Of a stretch of DNA of 64,000 bases, positions 1 to 8,024 are shown piece by piece. Position numbers and translations under genes: made by a program. Origin of the DNA: CAYRLW01 sp964425215 (GTDB lineage: Bacteria; Spirochaetota; Spirochaetia; Treponematales; Breznakiellaceae); contig CAYRLW010000002.1 of the NCBI GenBank assembly GCA_964425215.1, positions 1-64,000 on the forward strand. The letters are read 5' to 3'. Within the stretch, counting starts at the first letter, position 1. Each line of letters opens with the position of its first letter. The notes beneath the pieces were generated by a model that saw only the letters and a program-made list of their open reading frames with translations, ran no database searches and had not been told where the DNA came from.

Positions 1-1
1 C

Positions 2-937
2 TTTGAAAAAAACTTGGATAAGATCCACCGAAAGTTAGCGAAACAGCTGGTAGAATCCGCTGAAACCGCGGAAGCCGCGGAAGCCGCGGAAGCCGCCGCT
101 TCAGCTTCTTCCACCGCCACATCCTCAACCTCCGCGACCGTATCCTCCTCAGCCGCAACTGCCGCTACTTCTTCCGGTACCGCCGAATCATCAAAGACAG
201 CGCAAGAAAGTGTAGGGGTTCAGGAAAATAAGGGAGAATCGATTTCCGCCTCCGCGGCAAAAGATACTTCCCCGGCGAAGGGCAAACGGGGAAAGCAGGG
301 ACCGATGGAAAAGTTTACCATCGATAAGGCTTCCGTGGAAAAACATTTGGGGAAACCTATTTTCGCGGAGGAGGAGATAAAAAAAGCCGACCGGCCCGGA
401 ATGTCCGTGGGATTAGCCTGGACCAGCATGGGGGGAGATACCTTGGTCATCGAGGCGGTAGCCACCCCGGGGAAAGAGGGGCTTACCCTAACCGGTAAAA
501 TGGGCGAGGTGATGAAAGAATCCGCCACCATCGCGTACACCTACGTTCGGAAACTGGTGGCGGAAAAATACGGCATTGGTCAGGAATGGTTTGAGAAAAA
601 CCACGTACACCTCCACATTCCCGAGGGAGCGACCCCCAAGGATGGCCCTTCCGCTGGAATTACCATGGCCATAGCCCTGACGTCTTTGGTGACCAACCGG
701 GTGATCACCGACCGGTTGGTGATGACCGGCGAACTTAGCTTGACGGGTCACGTGCTCCCCATCGGAGGGCTTAAAGAGAAGACCATCGCCGCCCGTAGGA
801 ATTTGGCTAAACACATTATTATCCCCAAGCAAAACCTGCGGGATCTGGACGAAATACCGGAACACATTAAAAAGGGTATCGAGTTCCATCCCGTGGAACG
901 GTTCGAAGACGTTCTAGCCCTAGCCTTGCCGGATTAA
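2..937 (+). CDS. lon: Lon ATP-dependent protease, C-terminal part (partial at window edge)
   Basis: The reading frame is open to the left edge, so only the last 311 codons are present. Lon is a soluble AAA+ serine protease that degrades misfolded and regulatory proteins. The visible part is the end of the AAA+ lid followed by the S16 protease domain. The catalytic serine lies in PKDGPSAG and the catalytic lysine in IGGLKEK, the Ser-Lys dyad of the family. Between lid and protease is a stretch of about 80 residues made almost only of Ala, Ser, Thr, Glu and Lys, starting with a tandem AEA-type repeat. Typical Lon proteins have only a short connection here, so this looks like a lineage-specific linker. 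The gene ends just before a strong hairpin that separates it from the convergent GH4 gene. Confidence 0.95.
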   Translation, partial: FEKNLDKIHRKLAKQLVESAETAEAAEAAEAAASASSTATSSTSATVSSSAATAATSSGTAESSKTAQESVGVQENKGESISASAAKDTSPAKGKRGKQGPMEKFTIDKASVEKHLGKPIFAEEEIKKADRPGMSVGLAWTSMGGDTLVIEAVATPGKEGLTLTGKMGEVMKESATIAYTYVRKLVAEKYGIGQEWFEKNHVHLHIPEGATPKDGPSAGITMAIALTSLVTNRVITDRLVMTGELSLTGHVLPIGGLKEKTIAARRNLAKHIIIPKQNLRDLDEIPEHIKKGIEFHPVERFEDVLALALPD

Positions 938-944
938 CAAGCCC

Positions 945-971
945 TGGTCCCCGCCTCCTGGGCGGGGACCA
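945..971. terminator. Hairpin between convergent lon and GH4 genes
   Basis: An 11-bp perfect stem (TGGTCCCCGCC with GGCGGGGACCA) with a 5-nt loop sits 7 nt after the lon stop. No T-run follows on either strand, so it is a stable hairpin that may terminate or stabilise both convergent transcripts rather than a classic intrinsic terminator. Confidence 0.6.
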
Positions 972-995
972 CAGAAGATCCCGTTTAGACACGAC

Positions 996-2515
996 CTATC
1001 GTAGATAGCCCAACCAGGGTTTCTGGCGTTCCAACACCGTGTCCACCATGGATTCTAGGTTTTTACAGGTGGGAACCACCGGGTTAACCAAGAGCGCCTG
1101 AAGTACGTATTCCTTTTTCTTTTGAAGTATAGCCTCGGCGGTTAGGTCGTAAACCCCCGTATAGTTCCGGAGCAGGGCTCCGAATCCCTTGGGGTACTGG
1201 GGGAACCCTATACCCCGTATTCCCGATTTTCCTACCGTAGCTGGTACTTCCACCGCTATCCACGAAGGAAGATCGGGAATGAGGCCCTTGTTAAGGATGT
1301 TGACCGCTTCTTCTTCGTATTGGGCGTCCGTAATAATACCTTCAATAATAGGAATCACCCGTTCTTTAAGGCTCATATCGATGGTAGCCCTATCCGGCTG
1401 GGCCAGCATGGCCCGGTAGAGGGCGTAGAAGTCTAGAATTCCCTTATGGTCCGCCGCTGAGTGGGCCCAGCCGATGTACTCGCCCAGGTGGCTGTCCACC
1501 GTTATGGGAAGAAGTTTGAATTTTTCTAAAATTTCTTTGAATAGGGTCCGGTCCGCCCAGGAATGGGAACTCCGCTCTACCCCCGGTAAATGGATTCGTT
1601 CGTCCGCCCCCTCGGTTTCGGGAACCTGTCCCGTTCTATGGTAATACTCTAAAATATCGCTGTACCCCAGTTCTTTTTCAAAAAAAGCGGGGGCCTTGGC
1701 TAAAATATCCGGATAGGCGTCCTTAAGCGACTTCGTGTACCGGGCTTCCAGGAGGACGCTGAAGTGGTTTAACCCCGCCGCCCGTAGCTGTAGATCCCCG
1801 TAGTTGACCCCTAGCATGGGTGGAAGATACCGGCGAAGGGACGCGATTTCGTGGCACATACCGATAAAACGGGCTTCGGGGANNNNNNNNNNNNNNNNNN
1901 NNNNNNNNNNNNNNNNNNNNNNNNNNNNNNNNNNNNNNNNNNNNNNNNNNNNNNNNNNNNNNNNNNNNNNNNNNNNNNNNNNTACCGGCGAAGGGACGCG
2001 ATTTCGTGGCACATACCGATAAAACGGGCTTCGGGGAATTTTCGCAGAACCGTAGTGGTAATGGCGGTCATGGGGTTGGAATAGTTAAACACAAAGGCCT
2101 GGGGACAGAGCCTTTGCACATCCTCCATGATGTCCAAAATGGGGGGAGTGATACGGAGGGCGTGGAATAGCCCTCCGGGACCTCCGTTTTCGCCGTACAC
2201 CTGGGGAATACCGAACTGGTGAGGAATGGTCCAGTCCATATCCCACAGCTCAAACCGGTTTCCCACTTCGATGGAACTGATTATAAAATCCGCTCCCGGC
2301 AGTTCCTTAGTCCTGTCGGTATTCGCGGATACCGTAAAGGGCAATTGGTGAGCGTCGATAAAGTCCTGGGCGGTTTTCGCTACCTTTTCCAAGGCTTGGC
2401 CGTTAATATCCACCAACGAAATATGGGAACCCGCAAGGACGTGGCTTTGAAAAATATCCCCCATGGTCCCATAGCCGAATTGGGCGCTTCCCGCGCCGAT
2501 TAACACGATCTTCAT
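996..2515 (-). CDS. Glycoside hydrolase family 4 protein, alpha-galacturonidase-like; interrupted by an assembly gap
   Basis: GH4 enzymes cleave glycosides by an NAD- and Mn-dependent redox-elimination mechanism in the cytoplasm. The N-terminus has the Rossmann NAD loop (GAGSAQFG), then NYSNPM and the metal-site motif CHEI. LplD-type alpha-galacturonidases are described as having CHEV at this position, while alpha-galactosidases carry CHS and alpha-glucosidases other triplets, so a uronic-acid substrate is the best guess. The start at 2515 has AGGAG 6-7 nt upstream. The gene is cut by 100 N at 1883-1982, but the two flanks carry the same 55 bases. Joining them on that overlap restores one frame of about 452 residues, normal for the family. 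It is therefore an intact gene in a draft assembly, not a pseudogene. A remnant of a sugar ABC permease lies just upstream. Confidence 0.85.
1828..2037. repeat. Duplicated 55-bp contig ends flanking an N gap
   Basis: Positions 1828-1882 and 1983-2037 are identical over 55 bases and are separated only by 100 N (1883-1982). Equal, exact ends next to a fixed-size gap are what a k-mer assembler leaves when two overlapping contigs are scaffolded but not merged. This is a technical repeat; the real sequence very probably has one copy and no gap. Confidence 0.9.
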
Positions 2516-2598
2516 TCTATACTCCTATTTTATACGTAAGGCTCCTCTAAAAACCCAAAGGCTTTAGATTCGACTTAGCATTAAAACCAACCGATATG

Positions 2599-2661
2599 TT
2601 ATTCTTTTACCGCTCCAGATGTAAGTCCCTCTATGATTCTCCGTTGGAAAATATGAGTTGC
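2599..2661 (-). pseudogene. C-terminal remnant of a sugar ABC transporter permease (MalG type)
   Basis: On the minus strand, codons at 2602-2655 translate to HIFQRRIIEGLTSGAVKE followed by a stop at 2599-2601. This is the typical C-terminal end of MalG/UgpE-type carbohydrate ABC permeases, which usually finish with QRxxVxGLTxGAVK. Two codons upstream the frame hits a stop, so only about 20 codons survive. The rest was probably lost when the upstream lipid operon was joined here. It lies upstream of the GH4 gene and in the same direction, as expected of a former sugar-uptake operon. Confidence 0.7.
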
Positions 2662-2687
2662 TCAACCTTTGTTTAAGAAGGTATACT
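2658..2687 (+). promoter_or_regulatory. Promoter of the acyltransferase operon, leaderless type
   Basis: TTGCTC (2658-2663) and TATACT (2682-2687) are separated by 18 bp. The ATG of the next gene begins 6 nt after the -10 box, so the predicted transcript starts at or within the start codon. No convincing Shine-Dalgarno sequence is present. Confidence 0.55.
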
Positions 2688-2693
2688 TTTAGC

Positions 2694-4028
2694 ATGAAGG
2701 CTTTTGGGAAAACGAAATCCCCGACGGAGGACCGTTTTTATAGGTTGGACAACAGCGCTGTTTTTATGGCCGCCATAGCGGGGGCTTCGGGGCCCTTTGT
2801 TTTTTCCATGTACTGCGAGTTAGAACGGCCTGTGGTGCTTCCCGCTTTGGAATCCGCTTTGACCGCCCTTTTTCCTCGCTTTCCCTTCCTGTTTGTCAGT
2901 CTTCGCCGGGGGGTTTTTTGGCATTATTTAGACCCGGTGGATCATCCGCCCCGTGTGGAGGCGGAACCGCCGTTTCCCTGCTCTCCCATACCCCGGCGTA
3001 TGGGCCACCCGATAATTCGAGTCAGCGTGAAGGGGGGGCGGATTACGGGAGAATTTCACCACGTCCTAACCGACGGCACGGGGGCTATCGCGTTTATGAA
3101 GGCCCTGGTGGTGGAGTATCTACGGAACATTGGTGTTGGGACGGAACTGGGGGAGTCTGCCCTGGGGGATATAAAACGTCCCGGTCAGGCGGTGGATCCG
3201 GAGGAGGAGGAAGACGCGTACCAACGGTACTTTAAGCCCCATGCGTCCCTTCCTGACAAAAGTCGAAAATCCTTTTTAATCCCCGGTTTGCGGTTTGATT
3301 CGGTTGCCTATCGCCAAACGGTTGGAATGGTGGAGGTTTCCCAAATTTTGGGCCTGGCGAAGGCAAAAAAGGTTAGTGTAACCGAATATTTGGCGGCGGT
3401 TCATCTTAGTGCCCTGCAGGAACTCTACGAATCCCTGAGCCCCGCGAAACGGCGGCAGGCCCGGCCGTACATATCCATACAAATTCCGGTAAATCTTCGA
3501 TCCATTTATCCCTCAAAAACTCTTAGAAATTTTTTCCTTTTCGCGGCCCCGTCCATCGATCTTCGGCTGGGCCACTGGTCCTTCGACGAGATTCTCCATC
3601 GGGTGCATCATCAACTTCGTTTGGGGATGGGGGAAAAGGAACTGTTGCGTCAGTTGAAACGAAACGTGGGTGGGGAGCGGAACCCCTTGGGTCGTCCGGT
3701 TTTTCTTCCCATTAAAACCTTGGTGCTTAGGATTATAAATCAGCTTATTGGGGTGTCCGCCTATTCGGGTTCCCTTTCTAACTTGGGTATTGTGGAACTT
3801 CCTCCTGTCTTCGCGGCGGAGGTGCGCCGTTTTGGATTTTTGCCCGCCCGATCAAAGACCACGGGGGCTAACGTGGGGGTTATGACCTGGAAGGGGGACC
3901 TCTATATTTTTATCGGCAGCATGGTTGCCCGACCGGACTTTGAACGGGTATTTTTTAAGACCCTGGCTTCCCATGGTTGCCGGATAAAGGTTGAATCTAA
4001 TCAGGAGCTAATTGAGACTGTGCCGTAA
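2694..4028 (+). CDS. Condensation/alcohol acetyltransferase-like acyltransferase
   Basis: This 444-residue protein belongs to the CoA-dependent acyltransferase fold shared by NRPS condensation domains, wax ester synthases and alcohol acetyltransferases. The active-site motif HHxxxDG is present as HHVLTDG near residue 125, where the second His is the expected base. No transmembrane segment or signal peptide is seen. The start at ATG 2694 was chosen over a longer in-frame start because the promoter overlaps the longer version. It heads a same-strand cluster with a zinc-ribbon membrane protein and a PlsC-type acyltransferase, so it probably transfers an acyl group to a lipid or alcohol. The substrate cannot be told from sequence. 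Confidence 0.7.
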   Translation: MKAFGKTKSPTEDRFYRLDNSAVFMAAIAGASGPFVFSMYCELERPVVLPALESALTALFPRFPFLFVSLRRGVFWHYLDPVDHPPRVEAEPPFPCSPIPRRMGHPIIRVSVKGGRITGEFHHVLTDGTGAIAFMKALVVEYLRNIGVGTELGESALGDIKRPGQAVDPEEEEDAYQRYFKPHASLPDKSRKSFLIPGLRFDSVAYRQTVGMVEVSQILGLAKAKKVSVTEYLAAVHLSALQELYESLSPAKRRQARPYISIQIPVNLRSIYPSKTLRNFFLFAAPSIDLRLGHWSFDEILHRVHHQLRLGMGEKELLRQLKRNVGGERNPLGRPVFLPIKTLVLRIINQLIGVSAYSGSLSNLGIVELPPVFAAEVRRFGFLPARSKTTGANVGVMTWKGDLYIFIGSMVARPDFERVFFKTLASHGCRIKVESNQELIETVP

Positions 4029-4031
4029 CTG

Positions 4032-4133
4032 TTGGCGGTTTTTAACTGGTTTACGTACATAAAACGGTTAATCCGCCAAAATCCGAGTACAGATAAGGGT
4101 AATCCGATACCTAAGGGCGTTATCGGGTTACCC
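4032..4133. repeat. Two inverted repeats between operon genes
   Basis: Stem one pairs TTGGCGG (4032-4038) with CCGCCAA (4073-4079), with further imperfect pairing inside. Stem two pairs GGGTAAtCCGATA with TATCGGgTTACCC between 4097 and 4133. Neither has a T-run. They may act as processing or attenuation hairpins between the first two genes of the operon. Confidence 0.55.
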
Positions 4134-4161
4134 CAATTTGATAAAGCGTGGAGGTTTTTGT

Positions 4162-4893
4162 ATGGCCTATTGCGTGCATTGCGCTGTGATTCTGGCGGAC
4201 CAGGCAAAGCGGTGTCCCCTCTGCGGAAGACCGGCCCACGAAGGTCTTCCCCCTGCATCCTCCGTACCGGGGGAATCCCTACCCGCCGATTCGCAGACCG
4301 ATGAGGCATCTCCCCTCGACAATACCCTGACCCACGAAGAACGCCGGCATATCGCGGTGGAATTAATTTCCGTGGCCCTGGGGATAGTTCTGGGGGTAAC
4401 TATTTTAGCGGATCTATTTACCCGGCATGGATTAACCTGGTCCCGCTATTCATCCGTCGGCCTGGTGGCCCTGTGGTTTTTTACCGCCATGCCCCTTATC
4501 CTTCACCGTCACCCTTGGATACTGTTCGCTATTCTTTCTCCCCTGCTAATCGCTTTAATTTTTCTTGTGGACGCCTTTGATGGTCGTATTACTTGGTTCC
4601 TGGGTTATGGATTACCCATTGGACTATTATTTGAAATTTGTGTCACCGGGGCGGGAACCCTGGTAGCGGTACTTCGTCGAAGGGGGCTCAACGTTATCGG
4701 AATTATTTTATCCTTCGTATCCCTCTTTTGTGTCGGCCTGGAGGGGATCATCAATTTTCAAATTAAGCACACCCTGTCCGTCCGGTGGTCCGTTATCGTG
4801 GCCTTCGCCCTCGTTCCGGTGGCGGCCCTGCTCTTTTATATCCATTATAGGATTATGCATCGAGCTTCCCTGCGGAAGCTTTTCCGTTTGTAG
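4162..4893 (+). CDS. Zinc-ribbon multi-pass membrane protein (DUF6320-like)
   Basis: The 243-residue product starts with a zinc ribbon (CVHC near residue 4, CPLCG near residue 18), followed by a polar linker and about six hydrophobic helices from residue 70 to the end. The start at 4162 has GGAGG about 8 nt upstream, which excludes the longer reading. Proteins of this build, a rubredoxin-like ribbon plus a membrane domain, occur next to condensation-type acyltransferases in other anaerobes (recalled, not checked). Its function is unknown. Its place between two acyltransferases 12-134 bp away suggests a membrane partner in lipid modification. Confidence 0.65.
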   Translation: MAYCVHCAVILADQAKRCPLCGRPAHEGLPPASSVPGESLPADSQTDEASPLDNTLTHEERRHIAVELISVALGIVLGVTILADLFTRHGLTWSRYSSVGLVALWFFTAMPLILHRHPWILFAILSPLLIALIFLVDAFDGRITWFLGYGLPIGLLFEICVTGAGTLVAVLRRRGLNVIGIILSFVSLFCVGLEGIINFQIKHTLSVRWSVIVAFALVPVAALLFYIHYRIMHRASLRKLFRL

Positions 4894-4904
4894 GGACGCC
4901 ATAG

Positions 4905-6128
4905 ATGGCTAACAATGGTAAGAGGGTTTATAAGCCCTATAACCCCCGGTGGTTCAACCTTATTCTTAGGCATACCGTGGGGTTCTATTTAAAAATTCGG
5001 TACCGGATCGGTACCCAGGGGACCGAATTATTTCAAAACCTTTCTCCTCCCTATGTGATTCTGCCCAATCATGTGGCCATGATAGACCCCCTGATGGTGG
5101 CTTCCTTTGTGCCCCAACCGGTGTATTGGATCGCCAGCGACAGCAATTTACGTTCCACCCTTATGCGCAACCTTCTGCGAATCGTAGGGTCCATCCCCAA
5201 GTCGAAGTTTATCCCCGACGTGGAGACGGTCCATACGGTGGTCAACGTGATCCGAAAACGCCGGGGAGTGGTGGGTATTTTTCCCGAAGGAACGGCGAGT
5301 TTTGACGGCCATACCCTGCCGCTGATTCCGTCGACGGCTAAACTAATAAAGCTTCTCAAGGTTCCGGTAATCAGCGTGGTTTTAAAGGGGGCCTACTATT
5401 CCATGCCCCGGTGGAGTTGGTTCCACCGGCGGGGGCGTATCGAAATCCATTTTAAACAATCCCTCAGCGCTGAAGAAATAGCCCAGTTGTCCACCGAGGA
5501 AATTTTTAATCGATTAGAAACGTCGATTCTCCACGACGAGGGTTCATGGGAAGCGGCTGCCCGCATTCCCTTTTTCCGAAGGGCCCTGGCGGAAAACCTG
5601 GAGACCGTGCTTTTCCAGTGCCCCCACTGCGGGGACATCGGTTCCATGAAAAGCTCCGTCCGTGTTTTTCGCTGTACCGCCTGCGGGGTTTCGTACCACA
5701 TGGATCGATTTTACCGGCTTCACCGAGACGAAGCTGAAAACCCGCAACCGGTAACCATCCGGGACCTGAGCCTTCTGCAGGAAAAGTCTTTTCCTCTTTT
5801 TTTAAAACAAAAAATAGAGCAAAAATCCGCCGCCTGTCTGTTTTCGGACGCCGGGGTGGTGGTCTTGCGGGGTAGAAAACTCCGGCCCCTCAGCCGTTTT
5901 AGGACCGGCAGGCTGGCCCTTTTCCCGGATCGTATAGAACTGCGCCCCCTTGCGGGGGGGCGCCTGGTGTTCCCCCTTTCGGAGGTAGAAGGAGAGGGGG
6001 TGTTTCAGCGGAATAATTTGGAGTTCTACCATAACCGGATTCTCTATCAGGTCCGATTCGCCAATCGAAGCGCCTCGGCCCTTAAATGGCTCATGGCCAT
6101 CCAGTTTCTCCACGGCGCTACGGTTTGA
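4905..6128 (+). CDS. PlsC-type 1-acylglycerol-3-phosphate acyltransferase with C-terminal zinc ribbon
   Basis: This 407-residue protein has the acyltransferase motifs NHxxxxD (NHVAMID, near residue 51) and FPEGT (near residue 126), which carry the catalytic His-Asp and phosphate-binding residues of the PlsC family. PlsC is about 240 residues; here an extra 180 residues follow. They include a four-Cys ribbon (CPHCG and CTACG near residues 240-265) and a PH-like beta-rich tail. The enzyme should acylate a lysophospholipid or similar acceptor at the membrane. It begins 11 bp after the zinc-ribbon membrane gene, so they are co-transcribed. Its end overlaps the convergent symporter gene by 11 bp. 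The extra ribbon echoes that of its neighbour. Confidence 0.8.
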   Translation: MANNGKRVYKPYNPRWFNLILRHTVGFYLKIRYRIGTQGTELFQNLSPPYVILPNHVAMIDPLMVASFVPQPVYWIASDSNLRSTLMRNLLRIVGSIPKSKFIPDVETVHTVVNVIRKRRGVVGIFPEGTASFDGHTLPLIPSTAKLIKLLKVPVISVVLKGAYYSMPRWSWFHRRGRIEIHFKQSLSAEEIAQLSTEEIFNRLETSILHDEGSWEAAARIPFFRRALAENLETVLFQCPHCGDIGSMKSSVRVFRCTACGVSYHMDRFYRLHRDEAENPQPVTIRDLSLLQEKSFPLFLKQKIEQKSAACLFSDAGVVVLRGRKLRPLSRFRTGRLALFPDRIELRPLAGGRLVFPLSEVEGEGVFQRNNLEFYHNRILYQVRFANRSASALKWLMAIQFLHGATV

Positions 6129-7533
6129 CCCACATGGATCGCCCCTGTTCCCAGGCCCGTTTTCGGGCTAGCAGGATGTAGCCGATCAGGGTAAATAAGA
6201 GATAGGCCGTGGAGATGCCGACCATTATCCAAAAATAGGTCATATTGCCCGTTTGTCCCGACTTTGCCGGTAGGTTGATACCTAAAATAAAGGGGATGGC
6301 CAGCAGAAAGGTCAGTCCCGCGGACACCATATAGTCCGACGCTACAGGGCCCCGGTATTCCGGATCCAAAATTCGCAGAAGGGCCAGCCCCGTGGACAGG
6401 GTTCCGGTAGAACAGCCGTAGATCATCAGCATCCGCTCAAAACGATAATCCTTAAACATCCGGGACGCCATCCAGGGGACCGAAAGGGTGGTGGCGATTC
6501 CCCCAAGGGTGCTGATGACTAGGATTTGAACCCAGAAGGTACTGACGAAAACCAAGGAAATTGCCGCGATAGCGCTGACCACCATGTAATCCACCGAAAA
6601 ACCCGCGATCCGCGAAAGGGTTTTATCGTCTAAAATCCACTGATTTCCCGTCTTTTGCAGTATAAACCGGACTATTTGGGCGACTAGGGCGGAAAAGATA
6701 AAGTTAATACCCCAAAGGTTGTTTCCCAGCTCTTTGCCCCCGTTCCCCGCGAAGGAAAGCCCCCACACGAGGGCGCTTAAGAAAAGATAGGAGAGAAAAT
6801 AGGTGGCCGCCACGATGGCCCCGTGGAAACTGAGGGAATCGATGGCTTCCGATTCGGTGGTCAATTCTCCGCCGGCGACCCGTTTTTCATCCTTGGCCAC
6901 GAGCCCCGTCATTAGTTTTTTATTGGAAAAGATTGCCATGGTTTCTTCGCACATCCAACCCTTACGGACCCCGTAGTAGATCAACGCTACCCCGGCAAAA
7001 CAGGCCCAAAGATACCCAATGGCCGCGAAGGTCAATCCGATAGAAGCGGCTCCCCCAAAACCCATGGCTTCCCACCCCTTGCCGATGGCGTACGCTTGTC
7101 CCGGCCCCAACGCGAAACCCAGGGGTAAAAAGAGGCCAAAAGCCGGCGAAAGGGAAGGGGATAGGGTGCTTATAAATAAAAGGGTCAACAAAAGACCGAT
7201 GATCGCCTGAATAGCGTACTGGGAAAGGATCCCCACCGTGGTACCCACAACCCCGCCGGACTTTCGCCGAATCGTGGGCGGCGGTGAACGCAGGGTCATG
7301 GCCACAAAGGAAATATTAAGGAGGTGGTAGACCAATTCCCCCAGTCGGTGGGTTCCGTAGCCCAGGATGGGCAAGGCGAAATTGTACAGCGGTAGGAGCA
7401 GGAAACCCGCGGTGATCGCGTTGGGAATCATAAACCGTTGAAAAAATTGAAATCGGCTCCGAATAAGGGTTGCTACGATAAGGGCCAGCGAAACGGCCCC
7501 CGCGTCGATGACTATTTTCCAAGAAAAATCCAT
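6118..7533 (-). CDS. GltS-like sodium/glutamate symporter family protein
   Basis: The 471-residue product has about 11-12 hydrophobic helices, a first segment preceded by DFSWKIVIDAG, and the Gly/Pro-rich re-entrant segments of the GltS (ESS) family, including FLPLGFALGPGQAYAIGKGW. Family members import glutamate with sodium. The length is above the roughly 400 residues of E. coli GltS because of a polar loop near residue 220 and an extended C-terminus. The start at 7533 follows AAGGGG by 5-6 nt. Substrate is inferred from the family only. Confidence 0.8.
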   Translation of the reverse strand: MDFSWKIVIDAGAVSLALIVATLIRSRFQFFQRFMIPNAITAGFLLLPLYNFALPILGYGTHRLGELVYHLLNISFVAMTLRSPPPTIRRKSGGVVGTTVGILSQYAIQAIIGLLLTLLFISTLSPSLSPAFGLFLPLGFALGPGQAYAIGKGWEAMGFGGAASIGLTFAAIGYLWACFAGVALIYYGVRKGWMCEETMAIFSNKKLMTGLVAKDEKRVAGGELTTESEAIDSLSFHGAIVAATYFLSYLFLSALVWGLSFAGNGGKELGNNLWGINFIFSALVAQIVRFILQKTGNQWILDDKTLSRIAGFSVDYMVVSAIAAISLVFVSTFWVQILVISTLGGIATTLSVPWMASRMFKDYRFERMLMIYGCSTGTLSTGLALLRILDPEYRGPVASDYMVSAGLTFLLAIPFILGINLPAKSGQTGNMTYFWIMVGISTAYLLFTLIGYILLARKRAWEQGRSMWVKP

Positions 7534-7590
7534 GTGGTCCCCTTTTTAGAATAACAAGGAAAAATGGGGTTGTACAGGGCAAATTGTGTG

Positions 7591-7882
7591 TAGTGTCACG
7601 AAGATTAGGGAAAAAGTAAACCAGTGTGCTACCCTATTCGACCCATGGGGAGATGGCGGGTATCCCAAAGTCCCTCATCAAACGGATGCGGGACACTATG
7701 TTTGAGGAGCGGGCGTTCCTTTCCCAACTTCATTTGAATATTCTCGATCAAAAAGTTTGGATGAAAGTGATCTACGATCGCTTAGCCGGTTCTCTTACCT
7801 ATGGGTATCTACCAAAGGTTGCTTTAGCATGATGGGTTCCGCTGAAACTCAAAGAAAGCATTCCCTAATCTTCGTGACACTA
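7591..7882. mobile_element. MITE-like element with 20-bp perfect terminal inverted repeats and TA flanks
   Basis: GTGTCACGAAGATTAGGGAA (7593-7612) is the exact reverse complement of 7861-7880, and each end is bounded by TA. A duplicated TA is the target-site signature of IS630/Tc1-mariner-type transposition. The 292-bp interior encodes no full transposase. The only frame (GTG at 7626 to 7832, 68 codons, no recognised domain) has no clear ribosome site and may be a decayed transposase fragment. The element lies between the divergently oriented symporter and EF-G genes, and an EF-G promoter starts 9 bp after its right end. Confidence 0.75.
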
Positions 7883-7890
7883 TTGGAACC

Positions 7891-7920
7891 TTGAAGGTTA
7901 GGGCCTTGATCGGGTACAAT
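7891..7920 (+). promoter_or_regulatory. Promoter of the EF-G2 gene
   Basis: TTGAAG (7891-7896), an 18-bp spacer and TACAAT (7915-7920) lie just outside the MITE. The predicted leader is about 100 nt. The rest of 7921-8010 shows no other structure that I can name. Confidence 0.5.
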
Positions 7921-8024
7921 CAGCATATCCCGTAAGAAGTTGCGGTTTATGTTGGTCCCGTAAGGGATTTGTATTTCCGCTGAACGATAAACCATAATTG
8001 GATAACCCATTAGGAGTCCGCAAA

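Noticed and set aside
1811..2515. Two overlapping GH4 fragments suggesting a frameshifted or duplicated gene
   Set aside because: The 55-bp identical ends around a 100-N gap explain it as an unmerged contig overlap; joining them gives one normal-length frame.
7626..7832. 68-codon frame inside the MITE as a real gene
   Set aside because: GTG start without a clear ribosome site, no recognised domain, and it lies inside a mobile element; kept only as a possible transposase remnant.
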